Source: Boswellia sacra (taxonomy: Eukaryota > Streptophyta > Magnoliopsida > Sapindales > Burseraceae). Taken from it: a stretch of 64,000 nucleotides of DNA. A model generated the notes under the pieces. That model saw only the letters and a list, made by a program, of their open reading frames with translations. It was not told the origin of the DNA and searched no databases. The stretch covers positions 496,001 to 560,000 of the forward strand of contig SNVD02014776.1 of the NCBI GenBank assembly GCA_013180625.2. Reading direction: 5' to 3'. Shown in pieces: positions 22,015 to 32,176 of the stretch; positions within the stretch are counted from its first letter, which is position 1, and each line of letters opens with the position of its first letter. Made by a program: the position numbers and the translations under genes.

Positions 22015-22171
22015 CACTCGACACTCGACAAACTAGTGTTGTCGAGTGTTGTCGAGTGTGTCGAGACACGTCGAGATTATCTAGACATATCGAGTGTCGT
22101 CGTGTTATGTCGAGTCTTGTCGAGTTTGTCGGGATTCGTCGAGCTTTATCGAGCGTTTAGGCAGAATGCAT
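22015..22171 (+). promoter_or_regulatory. Internal TCGAG array and palindrome upstream of the ULP-like gene
   Basis: GTTGTCGAGTGTTGTCGAGT-type repeats end with GAGCGTTTAGGCAGAATGC (from 22151), a decayed copy of the palindrome before the transposase. The ULP-like start codon follows 85 bp later, as the transposase start follows its palindrome by 77 bp. I infer that it is the protease gene's promoter-leader, derived from a left terminal repeat. Confidence 0.55.
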
Positions 22172-23602
22172 GCTTTATGGCTGTTTTTGGCTGTTTTTTT
22201 TGCCTTTTTGTTCATATTGAACTATAATGGACTTCTTTTTGCCAATTTGAAGCAAATGGCTGGTGAATATGGACTGTCCTTCACGTTTAAGACACCGGAT
22301 ATGGAGCACTACAATACCGTGGTCACAAACATGGCAAGTTCGGACTGTATACAATGGATCCGGGCGAGCTTTAGTGCGAGGCAGAAGGAGATGTTTCGTG
22401 CAACATGTTTCGGATTTCTCCTAGAAATCCGTCGGCTCTCCTTTCCGTCTCAGTTGGTGCACCACGTGCTTCAGTAGGAGGTTAACACCGTGGGGTACGA
22501 CCGGGAGATGTGGTTCCTTGTTGAAGGTAAAAAAATGGTTTGCATGTACAATGTTGTTACAAAGTCATAGTTTTACACGTATGATATTTTAGTTATTTAA
22601 CTGTACCATCGTTGTCATCTTATGTAACTTTTTTTTCCTTATTTCCAGGACGACTCATTCGTTTTTCTGCGCACGAGTTCGGTTTGATAACCGGCTTAGG
22701 ATTTGCTTCCACGGTGCCACCAATACCGACGATGTTGCATCCGTGCCGATTGTTGGATACATACTTCGATGGCATCGACTTGGATCTCAACACTTTGTAT
22801 CCCAGACTTAAGAAATTGAATGTGTCTCGTATGCCAGACGAGGATGTCGTGAAGCTAGGCGTGTACTACGTGCTTGAGCGTTTTTTCATGGCCCGGGATA
22901 GACGCCGACACGTGTCCAGGACATGGTTGAATTTTGTGGACAGACTGGATGAATTTAATACGTATCCATGGGGTTCGTTGTCCTACGAAAAGACATTGGG
23001 CTCGATGAAGAGGGCTTTGGTTGGGAGGTTAGAAAATTACAAGAGGCGAGCCCAAGTGAAGACGAGCCAGGTGGAGCGATATAACTTGGAGGGGTGCCCG
23101 TACGCCTTTCAGGTACATTCTACTATCCACGAGTGCGACCGTGTTGATTTCTGTTTGATGTAATTTTAGTCCATGTAACTAACTAACTTGTTCGATGTAA
23201 TTAAGGTTTGGTTGTACGAGGCCGTGCCTTACTTTGGCACAAATTTTGGTACAGTGCCGCAGGAATGCGCGGCGAGGCTACCACGGTTGTTGAAGCGGGA
23301 GACAGTTAAGACCCCGTCCCAGAGCGCTGCCTACACTGATATACTGAGGGTTAGGAGGCGGGTTAGTACGAATCCTCTGTTACATCGAATTGTCTTGTTG
23401 TTTGTTCACTGTACACTGAGAACTGTTTCGCGTGATGGATTATATGTTGACGCAGGCTAGGCCGCTGGTTGTTTTAGAGCCGTCCAATCTGGAGCAGCAG
23501 ACGGAGTGGTATGCACGGCTCAATGAAGTAGTTGGCATCCGTAGAGGTGCACATGTGGCTTGGGTAACAGCTGTGGATGCGCCTTTACTTGCGGCAGAGA
23601 GC

Positions 23603-23905
23603 ATTGAGCCACTTCCTCCTGAGGCTCCTGCAGCTCCACCTCCAGAGGGGCCACTTCCTCTTGAGGCTCCTGCAGCTCCACCTCCGGAGGGACCACTTAC
23701 TCCTGAGGCTCCTGCAGCTCCACCTCCGGAGGGACCAGCAGGTCCACCTTCTGAGGGCCCATCAGGTCCACATCCAGAGGGTCCAGCAGCTCCACCTCCG
23801 GAGGGTCCATCAGCACCACCTCCGGAGGGTCCACCAGCACCACCTTCGGAGGGACCGCCAGCTCCACCTCCGGAGGGACCGCCAGCTCCACCTCCCGAGC
23901 TCTCA
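23603..23905 (+). repeat. 24-bp proline-rich coding repeat in the ULP-like gene
   Basis: About a dozen units encode PPPEGPxA-type octapeptides (APAAPPPEGP, SAPPPEGPPA). Units differ by a few bases. They form a disordered linker between the DUF1985-like and protease parts. Confidence 0.85.
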
Positions 23906-24617
23906 TACGCTTCACCTCCTGCTGGCACCAGTTCCCCTATTGAGCCGGATGTGGTTGCAGCAACAGACACGGACAGTCTTGACATGGACGTAGGGCCTGT
24001 CAGTCCACCGCTGGAGCCTTTAAGTCCACTGCCGGAGCCGTTCCATAGTTTCGAACATCCAGGAGCATCGACGACGGCGTCGGGTCGGCAGGTAAGTAAT
24101 GCCAGTCGGCATTAATATTCTTGTACGTATACATTTGCTGCTCTATTGGTTAATGAAGACTCTTGTTACAATTCTCATGCAGGTGCCCCCGGTCCATGAC
24201 GACTTCCAGAGCACAGTTTTACGTGAACTTGCTCTGTTACGGGCGGAGAACAGGGAAATGCGTGAGGAGATAGCTCTTCTCCGCGAGGCCGTTCTGGACC
24301 TCGGTGCCAACTTCAGAAACGAAGACACAGTACGTTCCAATATTTACATACCGGAATTTGACCAGTTCCACACACGCTTAAGCTGATGGTTATGTTTGGC
24401 TGATTTCAGGATTCAGATGCTGATTTCGACGGAGGTCCGGGTGATGATGGTGAAGGTCCGCCGCCCGCGGAACCTGATTCCGTTGACCGGACTGTTCCTG
24501 CAGCCGATGCTCCTCCGCCAGCCTTAGTTTCACGCCGGGGTCACCGCCTCCTTCCAGTAAAGCATAAGCGGAGCCCCTTTGTCAGTCCACCAGGTAGAAA
24601 GAGGCCGAGGGTTCAGC

Positions 24618-24733
24618 AGCCGGAGGAAGCCGCAGACCAGCAGCAGCCATAGCCCGAGAAGGAAGCCACAGACCAGCAGCAGCCACAGCCCGAGGAGGAA
24701 GCCGCAGACCAGCAGCAGCCACAGTCCGAGGCC
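24618..24733 (+). repeat. 36-bp Gln/Glu-rich coding repeat in the ULP-like gene
   Basis: Three copies encode EEAADQQQPQP-type sequence. The first copy holds the in-frame TAG at 24650-24652 where the later copies have CAG, so a C-to-T change is the likely cause. Confidence 0.85.
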
Positions 24734-25984
24734 CCTTTACAGTCCGAGGCGCCTATTGCTCAGGCAGAAGACAATCGATCTCAGTGGCCATCAGCAGATG
24801 TAGGAACTGGTCTCATTTTGTGCCCTCCGGTTCCACTTTTCGACCCATGTGCCCCGATAGCAGAAGTTGACATGAAGGGATTCCACGCGTGGCTGGCGGA
24901 CGACACCAGAACTGATCGCGCTGAGTTGGCAGTCTTCAGCGCAGATCGTAAGTTCTTCACGACGCTGATCAGCCCATCAGAATGGCTTGAAGCTGAGGTA
25001 CTTTCATATCATCTCTAGCTGTCGAATATTGCTATATACAATTGATTCCTTATTGATAGCAATTGTTGTTTTCAGCACATAGACAGCTACTTGTGGGTTC
25101 TACGGTGCAGAGCTCGCGCCATGACCGGACCTGGTGTACAGAGGTCTGCTTTCCTCGACACCACTTTTTGGGTACGTAAATCGTAGACATCTTACATTAA
25201 CAATTTGTCACTTGTAATTTATGATTCCTTCAATGCGCTAACTGAACTCATGAACTTGCAGTTGAAATTGAAGTCGTTGTGGGCGCTATACTCAGAAAGA
25301 CTGGACGACATTACCTGGGCAAATGAGGAGGACATGGTCCAGTATGTCCTGGGACAGGTGCCCCTCGCTGGAACACCATGGGTCGACGTTGACAGGGTGA
25401 GAACATTTATATTCACTGAGTTAGTATGTGCCATCTTATTTAAAATGTTGTGATTCATTTCCATTTCCATGTTGTCAATTCGTTTTCAGCTCTATCTCCC
25501 AGTTCACCTCACCGACGATGATCATTGGGTGGCAGCTGAGGTGCATTTGAATCGCCGTCAGATTTCCATATACGACTCATCTATTGGGCATACTTCTACG
25601 GACATAGTCATGCAGACAGTCCGGTGCCTCGCTGAGCTACTACCCCGTATGGTGTCAATGGAGGTTTACGGTATTCCTGACTATCCCACAACCCCATTTG
25701 ACATTATGCGAATCGAGGACGTGGAGCAGGTGCCACAGCAGGAGCCTGGGGGAGGGGCATGCGGCGTGTACTGTTTGAAGTACATCGAGTTCCTAGCGGG
25801 GGGCGTTCCACTGACCGAAATTAAGGCATTCCAGGACGACGAATGCCGGGAGAGAATGGCATTACATCTTTGGCTCAGCCGCGAAAACCCACAAGAGGCG
25901 GCCCGCCCATCCTGGTGCCCTACGACATCGAGGCGTTGTTGCCTAGATATCCTGTGCCTCAGGCGCTGTTGCCTTAACCGGTAG

Positions 25985-26303
25985 TGCCTGCTGATGTTGT
26001 AGCTGTTGATGTTGCAGGCACTACCACGACTGCTGATGATGTGTCAGAAGATGTTATGACCACTATTGCCCATGACGACGTTGATTCAGCGGAGGTCAAG
26101 TAGCAGCCGAGCACGTTGGGACCATGAGATCACCTATTTTTTTGTATATATTATGTTTAGTTACACAAAATTGTTTTTTTTTTAGTTTTTGGACACTAAC
26201 ACATTATTGTATAGTACATGTTTTTTATAGTAGCACATGGTTACGATGTATAGTTGTACGAAAACTTGTAAATACACAATATTCTATAGTGACATTATTT
26301 AAT
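25985..26303 (+). other. 3' region of the ULP-like gene
   Basis: The alternative frame that ends DDVDSAEVK stops at 26103. Beyond it the sequence is T-rich and AT-rich as in a 3' UTR. No further gene. Confidence 0.5.
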
Positions 26304-26606
26304 GGGCTAATCACACATACCTCCCCTGGGCTTTAGCTTAATTTCATTCATAAACACTGTTTACCATTTTCCATTATACGATACCCCTTACTTTTTTGAA
26401 ATTAATCATCAAAACCCCTTCCGTCAGTTTTGCCGTTAATTGTATGAAAATAAATGTAATGAATATGGAAAAAAAAGTAAACCCATCTAATTAGTTCTGC
26501 TGACCAGTCTCACGGGAGCTGCTCACAGAACCCAAGTGCTCTTCGCTGCCTCCCCTGCACTGCGCACGCTGATAGCAAGAGTTCAGTTGAGTTGAGTTGA
26601 TGCAAA

Positions 26607-28746
26607 ATGAAGTTTAACATAGCAAACCCAACCACTGGTTGCCACAACAAGCTTGAGATTGATGACGATCAGAAGCCCGAGTCCTTTTAGATAGGAGGAG
26701 CTCCCAAGAATTTAGTACAGATGCTCTGGGGTCTACAATTCAAGGATATGATTTTAAGATCATGGGAGGCTGCGACAAGCAAGGATTCCCAATGGAACTG
26801 GGAGTTCTGACTCCTGGTCGTGTTCATCTTTTACTTCAAAGAGGAACCTGTTGACCCAGGTATGGCAACCCAAGAGGGGGGGTGATTTGGGTTTTTATTT
26901 ATCAAAATGGATTTGTAAAACTTTTCTTGAATAACCAAAATTAGTTTACTCTTTCTTTAGGAATAAAGGTGAAGAATATGAAATTAGAAGTTATGAAAGA
27001 TGCAAAGAGAATAACAATAACGAACAATCACAAGTGCAAGAAATATAAAGAGATAGCGATAGAGAGAGTGCAAACTCAATTTACGTGGTTCGGCAAACCT
27101 TGCCTACGTCCACGGGCTCCTAGCTCCAAGCTAGGCTTTCCACTGAGTTGTAAAAATCTTTACAACTTGCTTGATGAACAACAACACCAAGACTTTTTCT
27201 TCAACTCTTGACAACACTACACCAAGAGTTCTTCTTGATGAACAACCTCACCGAGGCAACTTTCTTCAACTCTTCATAACACCACACCAAGAGTTCTCTC
27301 AAGGATAACTTTTATCCTTTACAAGGAGATCTCACTCTCACCACAATACAAGAACGAAGAAAATTTTTACAACAAAAGTACAACTCTATTCAAAGAGTAG
27401 ATAAAGAATATAAAAGTTCTGTAGACTTGATATTTCTCTTGTTTTTTGCTTGATAGATGCCTCTCTTGCTCTGTTTGAATGCATGGGAGAAGGGCTCCTT
27501 TTATAGGCAATTTGATTGAACTTAATCAAGTGAAGACACCAACTCCAAATTTTCTGCCCACCATAAAAACCGTAATCTTGTCTGTCACTTTTTTCAATGT
27601 TCTGTTTGAAATTTGAAAATCTGCAAGAACCAAGTCATTTGGATATTTGTAGCTCAAGATATGGCCAAAACACCATTCGGCGCTCATGTGAATTGATTTT
27701 TCTTCCATGTGTTAGTCCACCGACTTGCATGTGTATTATGTCGGCCTTCCGTTTCAAATTTGAATTTCTTCAAAGAATATGAAATGTGATCCATTGAATC
27801 ATCTTTCCAATGCCACAAGAATCAAGTCATTTGGATATCTCTAGCTCAAGATATGGACAAAACATCATTCGGTACTCATATGAGTTGATTTTTCTTCTCT
27901 GTGTCAGTCCACCAAATTGCATGTCAATTATGTCAGCCTTCCATTTGAAATTTAATTTCTTCTAAACATATAAAATGTGACCCATTAAGTCTTTTTTTCA
28001 ATGCCATAATAATCAAGTCATTTTTATATTTCTATCTCAAGATATGTCCGAAAGAGTATTCGGTACTCATGTCAGTTGCTTCCGTTTGTCTTTCAAATTG
28101 CATAATAATTTGGACAATCTTATACTTGAAATTTGAATTTCTTTAAAACGTATGAAATGTTACAAATTGAGTAAACTTTCCAAAAGGTCAAGAATCACTT
28201 CATTTGGACATCTGTAGAAAAATATATGATCAATTGATTGAACATTGCTCATGTGACGCATTCCTTGAATCAAACCTTGTTCTTAAACTTTTGTGCCTTT
28301 AACATGTAGTATTCTCCTTTGGCTTCAACACTTCATTTTAATAAGCCCCATCTTGATTTTGCAATTATTTCAATAATCTTATTCTTGCGCATAAATATAA
28401 TCTCAATGAATCAATGTGTATTGTTATCATCAAAATTATCATGTAGCCTTAGGGCTAACAATCTCCCCTTGCTTCAGAGGTTATGGAAGGCGCAATGGAG
28501 AGCGAACGAGGAAATCTGTTCGTGGATGCATTGTTAGTCAAGATCTGTCTGTATTGAACTTGGTTATAGTTAAGAAGGATGAGAACGATCTACCTGGGTT
28601 GACAGACAGTGGAAACCCAAGGATGAGCGGTCCAAATAGGGCATCCCAGATTAGGAAGCTTTTTAGCCTCTCAAAGGAGGATGATGTTCGGAAGTATGTG
28701 AACACCTACCACACAACATCCACAACAATATCTGGCAAGAAAGTTA
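26607..28746 (+). pseudogene. RPS6: Captured 40S ribosomal protein S6 (eS6) pseudogene, split by an LTR
   Basis: eS6 is a small-subunit ribosomal protein phosphorylated downstream of TOR. The left piece starts [20 protein letters not shown] and continues to [13 protein letters not shown] and [10 protein letters not shown]. The right piece picks up directly with [20 protein letters not shown], then [37 protein letters not shown] and GKKV, where it stops at the right arm of the enclosing element. The C-terminal quarter of the protein, including the phosphorylated tail, is absent. A TAG ends the frame at codon 29, and frame changes follow. No introns interrupt either piece although plant RPS6 genes have them, so the source was probably a cDNA. 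The stretch after the LTR has stayed open for about 90 codons. Confidence 0.93.
26849..28460 (-). mobile_element. LTR inserted in the RPS6 pseudogene; second copy of the 7314-9303 family
   Basis: It starts TGTTGACCCAGG and ends GGGCTAACA, like 7314-9303, and matches it throughout, but has two units of the 65-bp array instead of seven (1612 bp). At its right end ATCTCCCC, a polypurine-like remnant on the minus strand, precedes RPS6 sequence, and the five bases on the left (GAACC) are not repeated on the right. This fits a minus-strand element that lost its interior and other LTR by deletion, rather than a clean solo LTR. Confidence 0.88.
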
Positions 28747-28904
28747 GGGGTACCGTATGATGTCACTTAACGGCAAAACTGACGGAAGGGGTGCCCATGA
28801 TGAATTTCAAAAAAGTCAAGGCTACCGTATGATGAAAAGTAACAAACAGTGTTTCCGAATGAAATTAAGTCAAAACCTTGGGGGGGTCTTTGTGATAGTA
28901 CATA

Positions 28905-29809
28905 CATGTTTCTCGTGTTTTCTGGTCCAACAACCATTGTATACAATGAGTATGTGTAAACTTTCCATTTCCTGCATGATTGAGACATATCATATCATAT
29001 AAGTTCCGTGGACAAAAAATAATTATGAAATTGCTTGCAAAAGTCCAAAAAATAAGTGTTCTGCCAAAACGCTCGACGACACTCGACACATACACTCGAC
29101 ACTCGACACTCGACACATTCACTCGATACTCGACACTCGACACATTCACTCGACACTCGACGCACGTCCTCGAAAGCTTGACAAAATAGTGTCACGACTC
29201 TCGAAACACTCGACATGCATGGTTTGAGACATCTACAGGTCTGTTCCCCGCGTCCGACACTCGACTCTCGACACGCGACACACGAATTTTCGACAATCCA
29301 CACGACCCTCGATGGCACTCGAACTCGCGACACTCGAACCTAGAATTGACGCAATGTCGAGACACTCGAAACAACCATCGGACTTGTCGAGATTCGGTCC
29401 CGACAGAACTTCTCGACACTCGACTACACTCGACAACACTCGAAGACACTCGAACACAGTCGTCTTCTTCGACCTTCGACTGCGAAAACCCATTTTTGCA
29501 CACCGACAGCCAATTTCCAGTATTTTTTCACACAGACGGCACTATCTCTACCCTTAGTTCATATACATAACCCATTTTTAAGGTATATAATTCGATCTGT
29601 TACTGGTTTTCGTTGTTCTTTGTTTTGTTTTACTGTCTTTCTTCAAATTCGGCCTAAAGATATGGAATAACAAAGCTTTTGAGAATTTATTTTAGGACAG
29701 GGGTGTTTTTGTCTTTTAGACACAAAAATGTCTATGGGATGAAAATATTTCAGAACATATCTATTTTTCAAACAAGGCCCCTAAATTTGTCTATTTTTTC
29801 AATTTTCTC
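28905..29809 (-). repeat. Right terminal inverted repeat of the MULE
   Basis: Inverted partner of 16904-17940. It begins inside with a diverged copy of the first transposase codons (minus-strand YNGCWT-like), then the palindrome relic at 29055-29074, CGACACTCGA arrays to about 29470, and ends CAATTTTCTC before TAATTGTTT. Frames of about 80-110 codons on both strands are repeat artefacts. Confidence 0.92.
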
Positions 29810-29818
29810 TAATTGTTT

Positions 29819-30180
29819 TGTATCATATTTATGTTATGCATTCAAGGTATTAGTTAGTTAGTAGATATCGCATATAATATTTATATATTTTAATTATAAA
29901 CCTGGTACGTAAAAGAATAAGGGGTGAATAACATATCAAAGACCCATTGGAAATCCCAAGAGATTTAGTAGGACTGCAATGGTCTTACCAATGAGTGACC
30001 AGTCAATTCAATCCTGAGATTACTTGATGTTTTGAAGTTGTATAAGTAATTTATTTTATAGTTCTTTGGTATATGCTGGCACTGTGAAAGTATACTAAAG
30101 AGTGAACTTCAGTCTTTGTTTCAAAGTTTGTTCGTCCATCCGGTCAATCTGATTTGGGGATATTTTTTTTGCTCCGCAAG
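29819..30180. repeat. Right part of host repeat copy C
   Basis: It continues the repeat interrupted at 16903: TTAGTTAGTAGATATCGC, CAGTCAATTCAATCCTGAG, TACTTGATG and GATTTGGGGATATTTT match copy B (16440-16775) in order. Confidence 0.78.
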
Positions 30181-32176
30181 GCAGCTAGAGCCAGCCAGGT
30201 TTTCATTGAACAGGTATGATACGATTGGGAAAAATAAATAAATAAATAAATAAGTGCGAAGAACTAATCAGAATTGTGTCTGCCATCCAATCGTGACGCG
30301 TGGCGTGATTCCTCTTAACCACTATAAATGGATCCCCAATAAGTGTCTGCACTTCATCAAATTCGAATTAAAGAAGAACCAATAATTTACTACACAAATC
30401 AACTATTTTTAAAAAAATAAAATTAAATAAATATTAATAAAAATTTAAAATTAGCTTATTTCAAGCTTAAAAATTATGAAAACACTTATAAAAATAATAA
30501 AGAGACCACTATCACATTTAGAAAATTAGCTAATTATTTAGTCTCATATAATAAAAGTTAGATATCAATATCCTTATACAAATATTGCTCTAAACTATTT
30601 AATTTTTTAATGGAAGTTGACTTATTATTGTTCACTTTATAACATTTTAAATATTATTATTAGGAAGATTATATTATAATCAGAGATTCAAACAAAGAAT
30701 AATAATATTTTTCATATTTAATAAAAGAAGATGATAAATATAAAATGATTGATAATATTAAGCTAAAGTTGACATGTTAACAACATTGTGAAGATTTTCA
30801 AACAATCTTTAATCCGCCACAAAATATATTTCTTGTTAGGCTTACCAAATTTTTCATATGAATTTGTAGCCCCCAAAATAATTTTCTAGCTACACGACTG
30901 TTCATGACCACTGTCAAAATGAATACGTGAACTTTTGTTTATGTTTTTTTTTTGCCCTTTTATATATAGATCAGTGTGACAATACTCCTATTTTTAATCA
31001 CAAAGGATTGCGAATGTGACACACGATGTCAATGACAATTTGGAGGGAGCATGGGAGGAGTAGAAAGTGACAGATACATACAAGACTTGATCGATCTGTG
31101 TTTATGAAAAATAAATGACCTCTTATCAAGAAGTGACCAAATCTGTAACATAGTCAAGACAAAGCCATGCATCCTCCTTGTTTCCCTCAAAAAACGTAAA
31201 AACAAAAAAAAAATTAATTTGAAAAATAATCTTATTTGGAAGGCTGGAAGGCGATGGAATATTGCGACTACTTTGAAACCTATAATAACGAAGTGAAGTT
31301 ACAAAACTTGTCAGTAGTATATCTGTACTCTAGTAAGTCGCAGCTGTCTTGTTTCCTTACTGAAAATTTTGAAAGAGAGTGAACAAAATGAAGATCCAAA
31401 AGTTAATAATGTGTAAATGAATTCTTCTATTTTTTATTGCGGAATGGCTAAGTTGTGGAAGGATATAGCTGCTTTATTGGGTCACCAAAAGGGACCATGC
31501 ACGTGGACTAAGTTGATATAGAAATACTTTGTTATGCATGAGCATGACATTGTTTCCAGGCTTATATGTTTGTTAGGAGTTTTGTCCAAAGAAATTCTGA
31601 CATTCATGTAACTCAAAGGTGTGCAGCAACAGCTAGCTATAAATATGAATTCTGAACATATCAGTTTCAATTTTCTTAAAACCCAATCATTTCTTGAAAT
31701 TAAACCACACACACTTGAAATTGTAAACATTATTGGTCGAATGTTTATCAAACAATGAGTGCTTTAACGAATAATAAAATTTGCAATAATGCTTCTCTTA
31801 CAAAAAAATTGTTAACAATTGTTTAAAATACAATTAGCGGCTGAGGCTGAACAAGGCACAAGACAAGCTTAGTAGACATTGAACTTGCTAAGATTAACAT
31901 AATTTACATACAAATTATAATATAAACCTGTTTATCAGTAAACGAGCCAAGTTGGAGCTCAAACACCTATTATTTTTACATGGGACATTCTATTAGGATT
32001 CTTCATCAAAACAAATTTCTGAATCCCAGTACAGTACCCCAAAGAAAGCATCTCTACTAGGATGTGTATTAAACAACCAAGCAAATTCTTCAATTCACAA
32101 GGCAGAAAGCAAGAGCCTTTTGCTCTCTGGCTTGATTCTTGCCATATATTCTTAACTTTTTAACAAATAGAACTGA
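30181..32176. other. Intergenic, with promoter-like remnant and direct repeat copy 2
   Basis: Contains an (ATAA)n microsatellite at about 30228-30252 and a TATA-like CTATAAATGG near 30321 with no reading frame after it. The diverged direct repeat of 12560-12815 is at 31750-31985. The last 190 bp are probably the 3' UTR of the ASG1-like gene. No gene seen. Confidence 0.55.
31750..31985 (+). repeat. Direct repeat, copy 2 (partner at 12560-12815)
   Basis: It shares ordered blocks with 12560-12815, such as AATGAGTGCTT, ATGCTTCTCTTAC, GAACAAGGCACAAGA and AACCTGTTTATCA. It is non-coding, close to the end of the ASG1-like gene. Confidence 0.7.

Larger units (their letters stand above)
22256..25984 (+). 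pseudogene. ULP1-like (C48) cysteine protease with DUF1985-like domain, nine exons, two stop codons
   Basis: Exons that join in frame at GT-AG sites: 22256-22526, 22649-23112, 23206-23361, 23456-24091, 24183-24329, 24410-24997, 25076-25171, 25262-25396 and 25490-25984 (996 codons). Exons 1-3 encode a DUF1985-like domain (FSAHEFGLITGL, GVYYVLERFFMARD, YPWGSLSYEKT). Exon 4 has a proline-rich repeat, exon 5 a coiled coil (LLRAENREMREEIALLREAV), exon 6 a Gln/Glu-rich repeat. Exons 7-9 carry the protease, with His in DDHWVAAEV, Asp in ISIYDSS, and Gln and Cys in VPQQEPGGGACGVY, so the catalytic set is complete. ULP1 enzymes remove SUMO from proteins; whether MULE-borne ones do is unknown. In-frame TAG codons occur at 22475-22477 and 24650-24652. 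The last residues (PSWCPTTSRRCC) look frameshifted: another frame reads on to 26103. It lies downstream of, and parallel to, the transposase. Confidence 0.88.
26304..28898. mobile_element. Inverted-repeat element that captured ribosomal protein S6 (Pack-type), nested in the MULE
   Basis: Left arm 26307-26439 and right arm 28767-28898 are inverted copies over about 135 bp: TTAATTTCATTC, AAACACTGTTT, ACTTTTTTGAAATT and CCTTCCGTCAGTTTTGCCG occur in both. Between them is an intronless RPS6 sequence with part of its 5' UTR. No transposase is present. No target duplication is visible outside the arms, so the exact tips are uncertain by a few bases. Without the LTR inserted in it, the element would be about 1 kb. 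Confidence 0.8.
16904..29809 (+). mobile_element. 12.9-kb MULE carrying transposase and a ULP1-like protease (Kaonashi-like)
   Basis: The ends are inverted repeats beginning GAGAAAATTG. They are flanked by the identical 9 bases TAATTGTTT (16895-16903 and 29810-29818), the target duplication size of Mutator-like elements. The undisrupted relative of the site is copy A (about 16150-16180). Long terminal inverted repeats (about 1.04 kb left, 0.9 kb right) enclose a MuDR-type transposase gene (17884-20709), a ULP1-like cysteine protease gene (22256-25984) and a nested inverted-repeat element (about 26304-28898). MULEs carrying ULP-like genes are known in plants as Kaonashi elements. Both genes now contain stop codons, so this copy is probably inactive, but the gene structures are otherwise intact. 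Internal copies of terminal-repeat arrays (20884-21535 and 22015-22171) hint at a fusion of two elements. Confidence 0.93.

Noticed and set aside
23440..23985. Antisense glycine-rich frame of 181 codons
   Set aside because: It is the shadow of the proline-rich coding repeat in exon 4 of the ULP-like gene.
30300..30380. TATA-like promoter near CTATAAATGG
   Set aside because: No reading frame or splice signals follow; one motif in AT-rich DNA is weak evidence.
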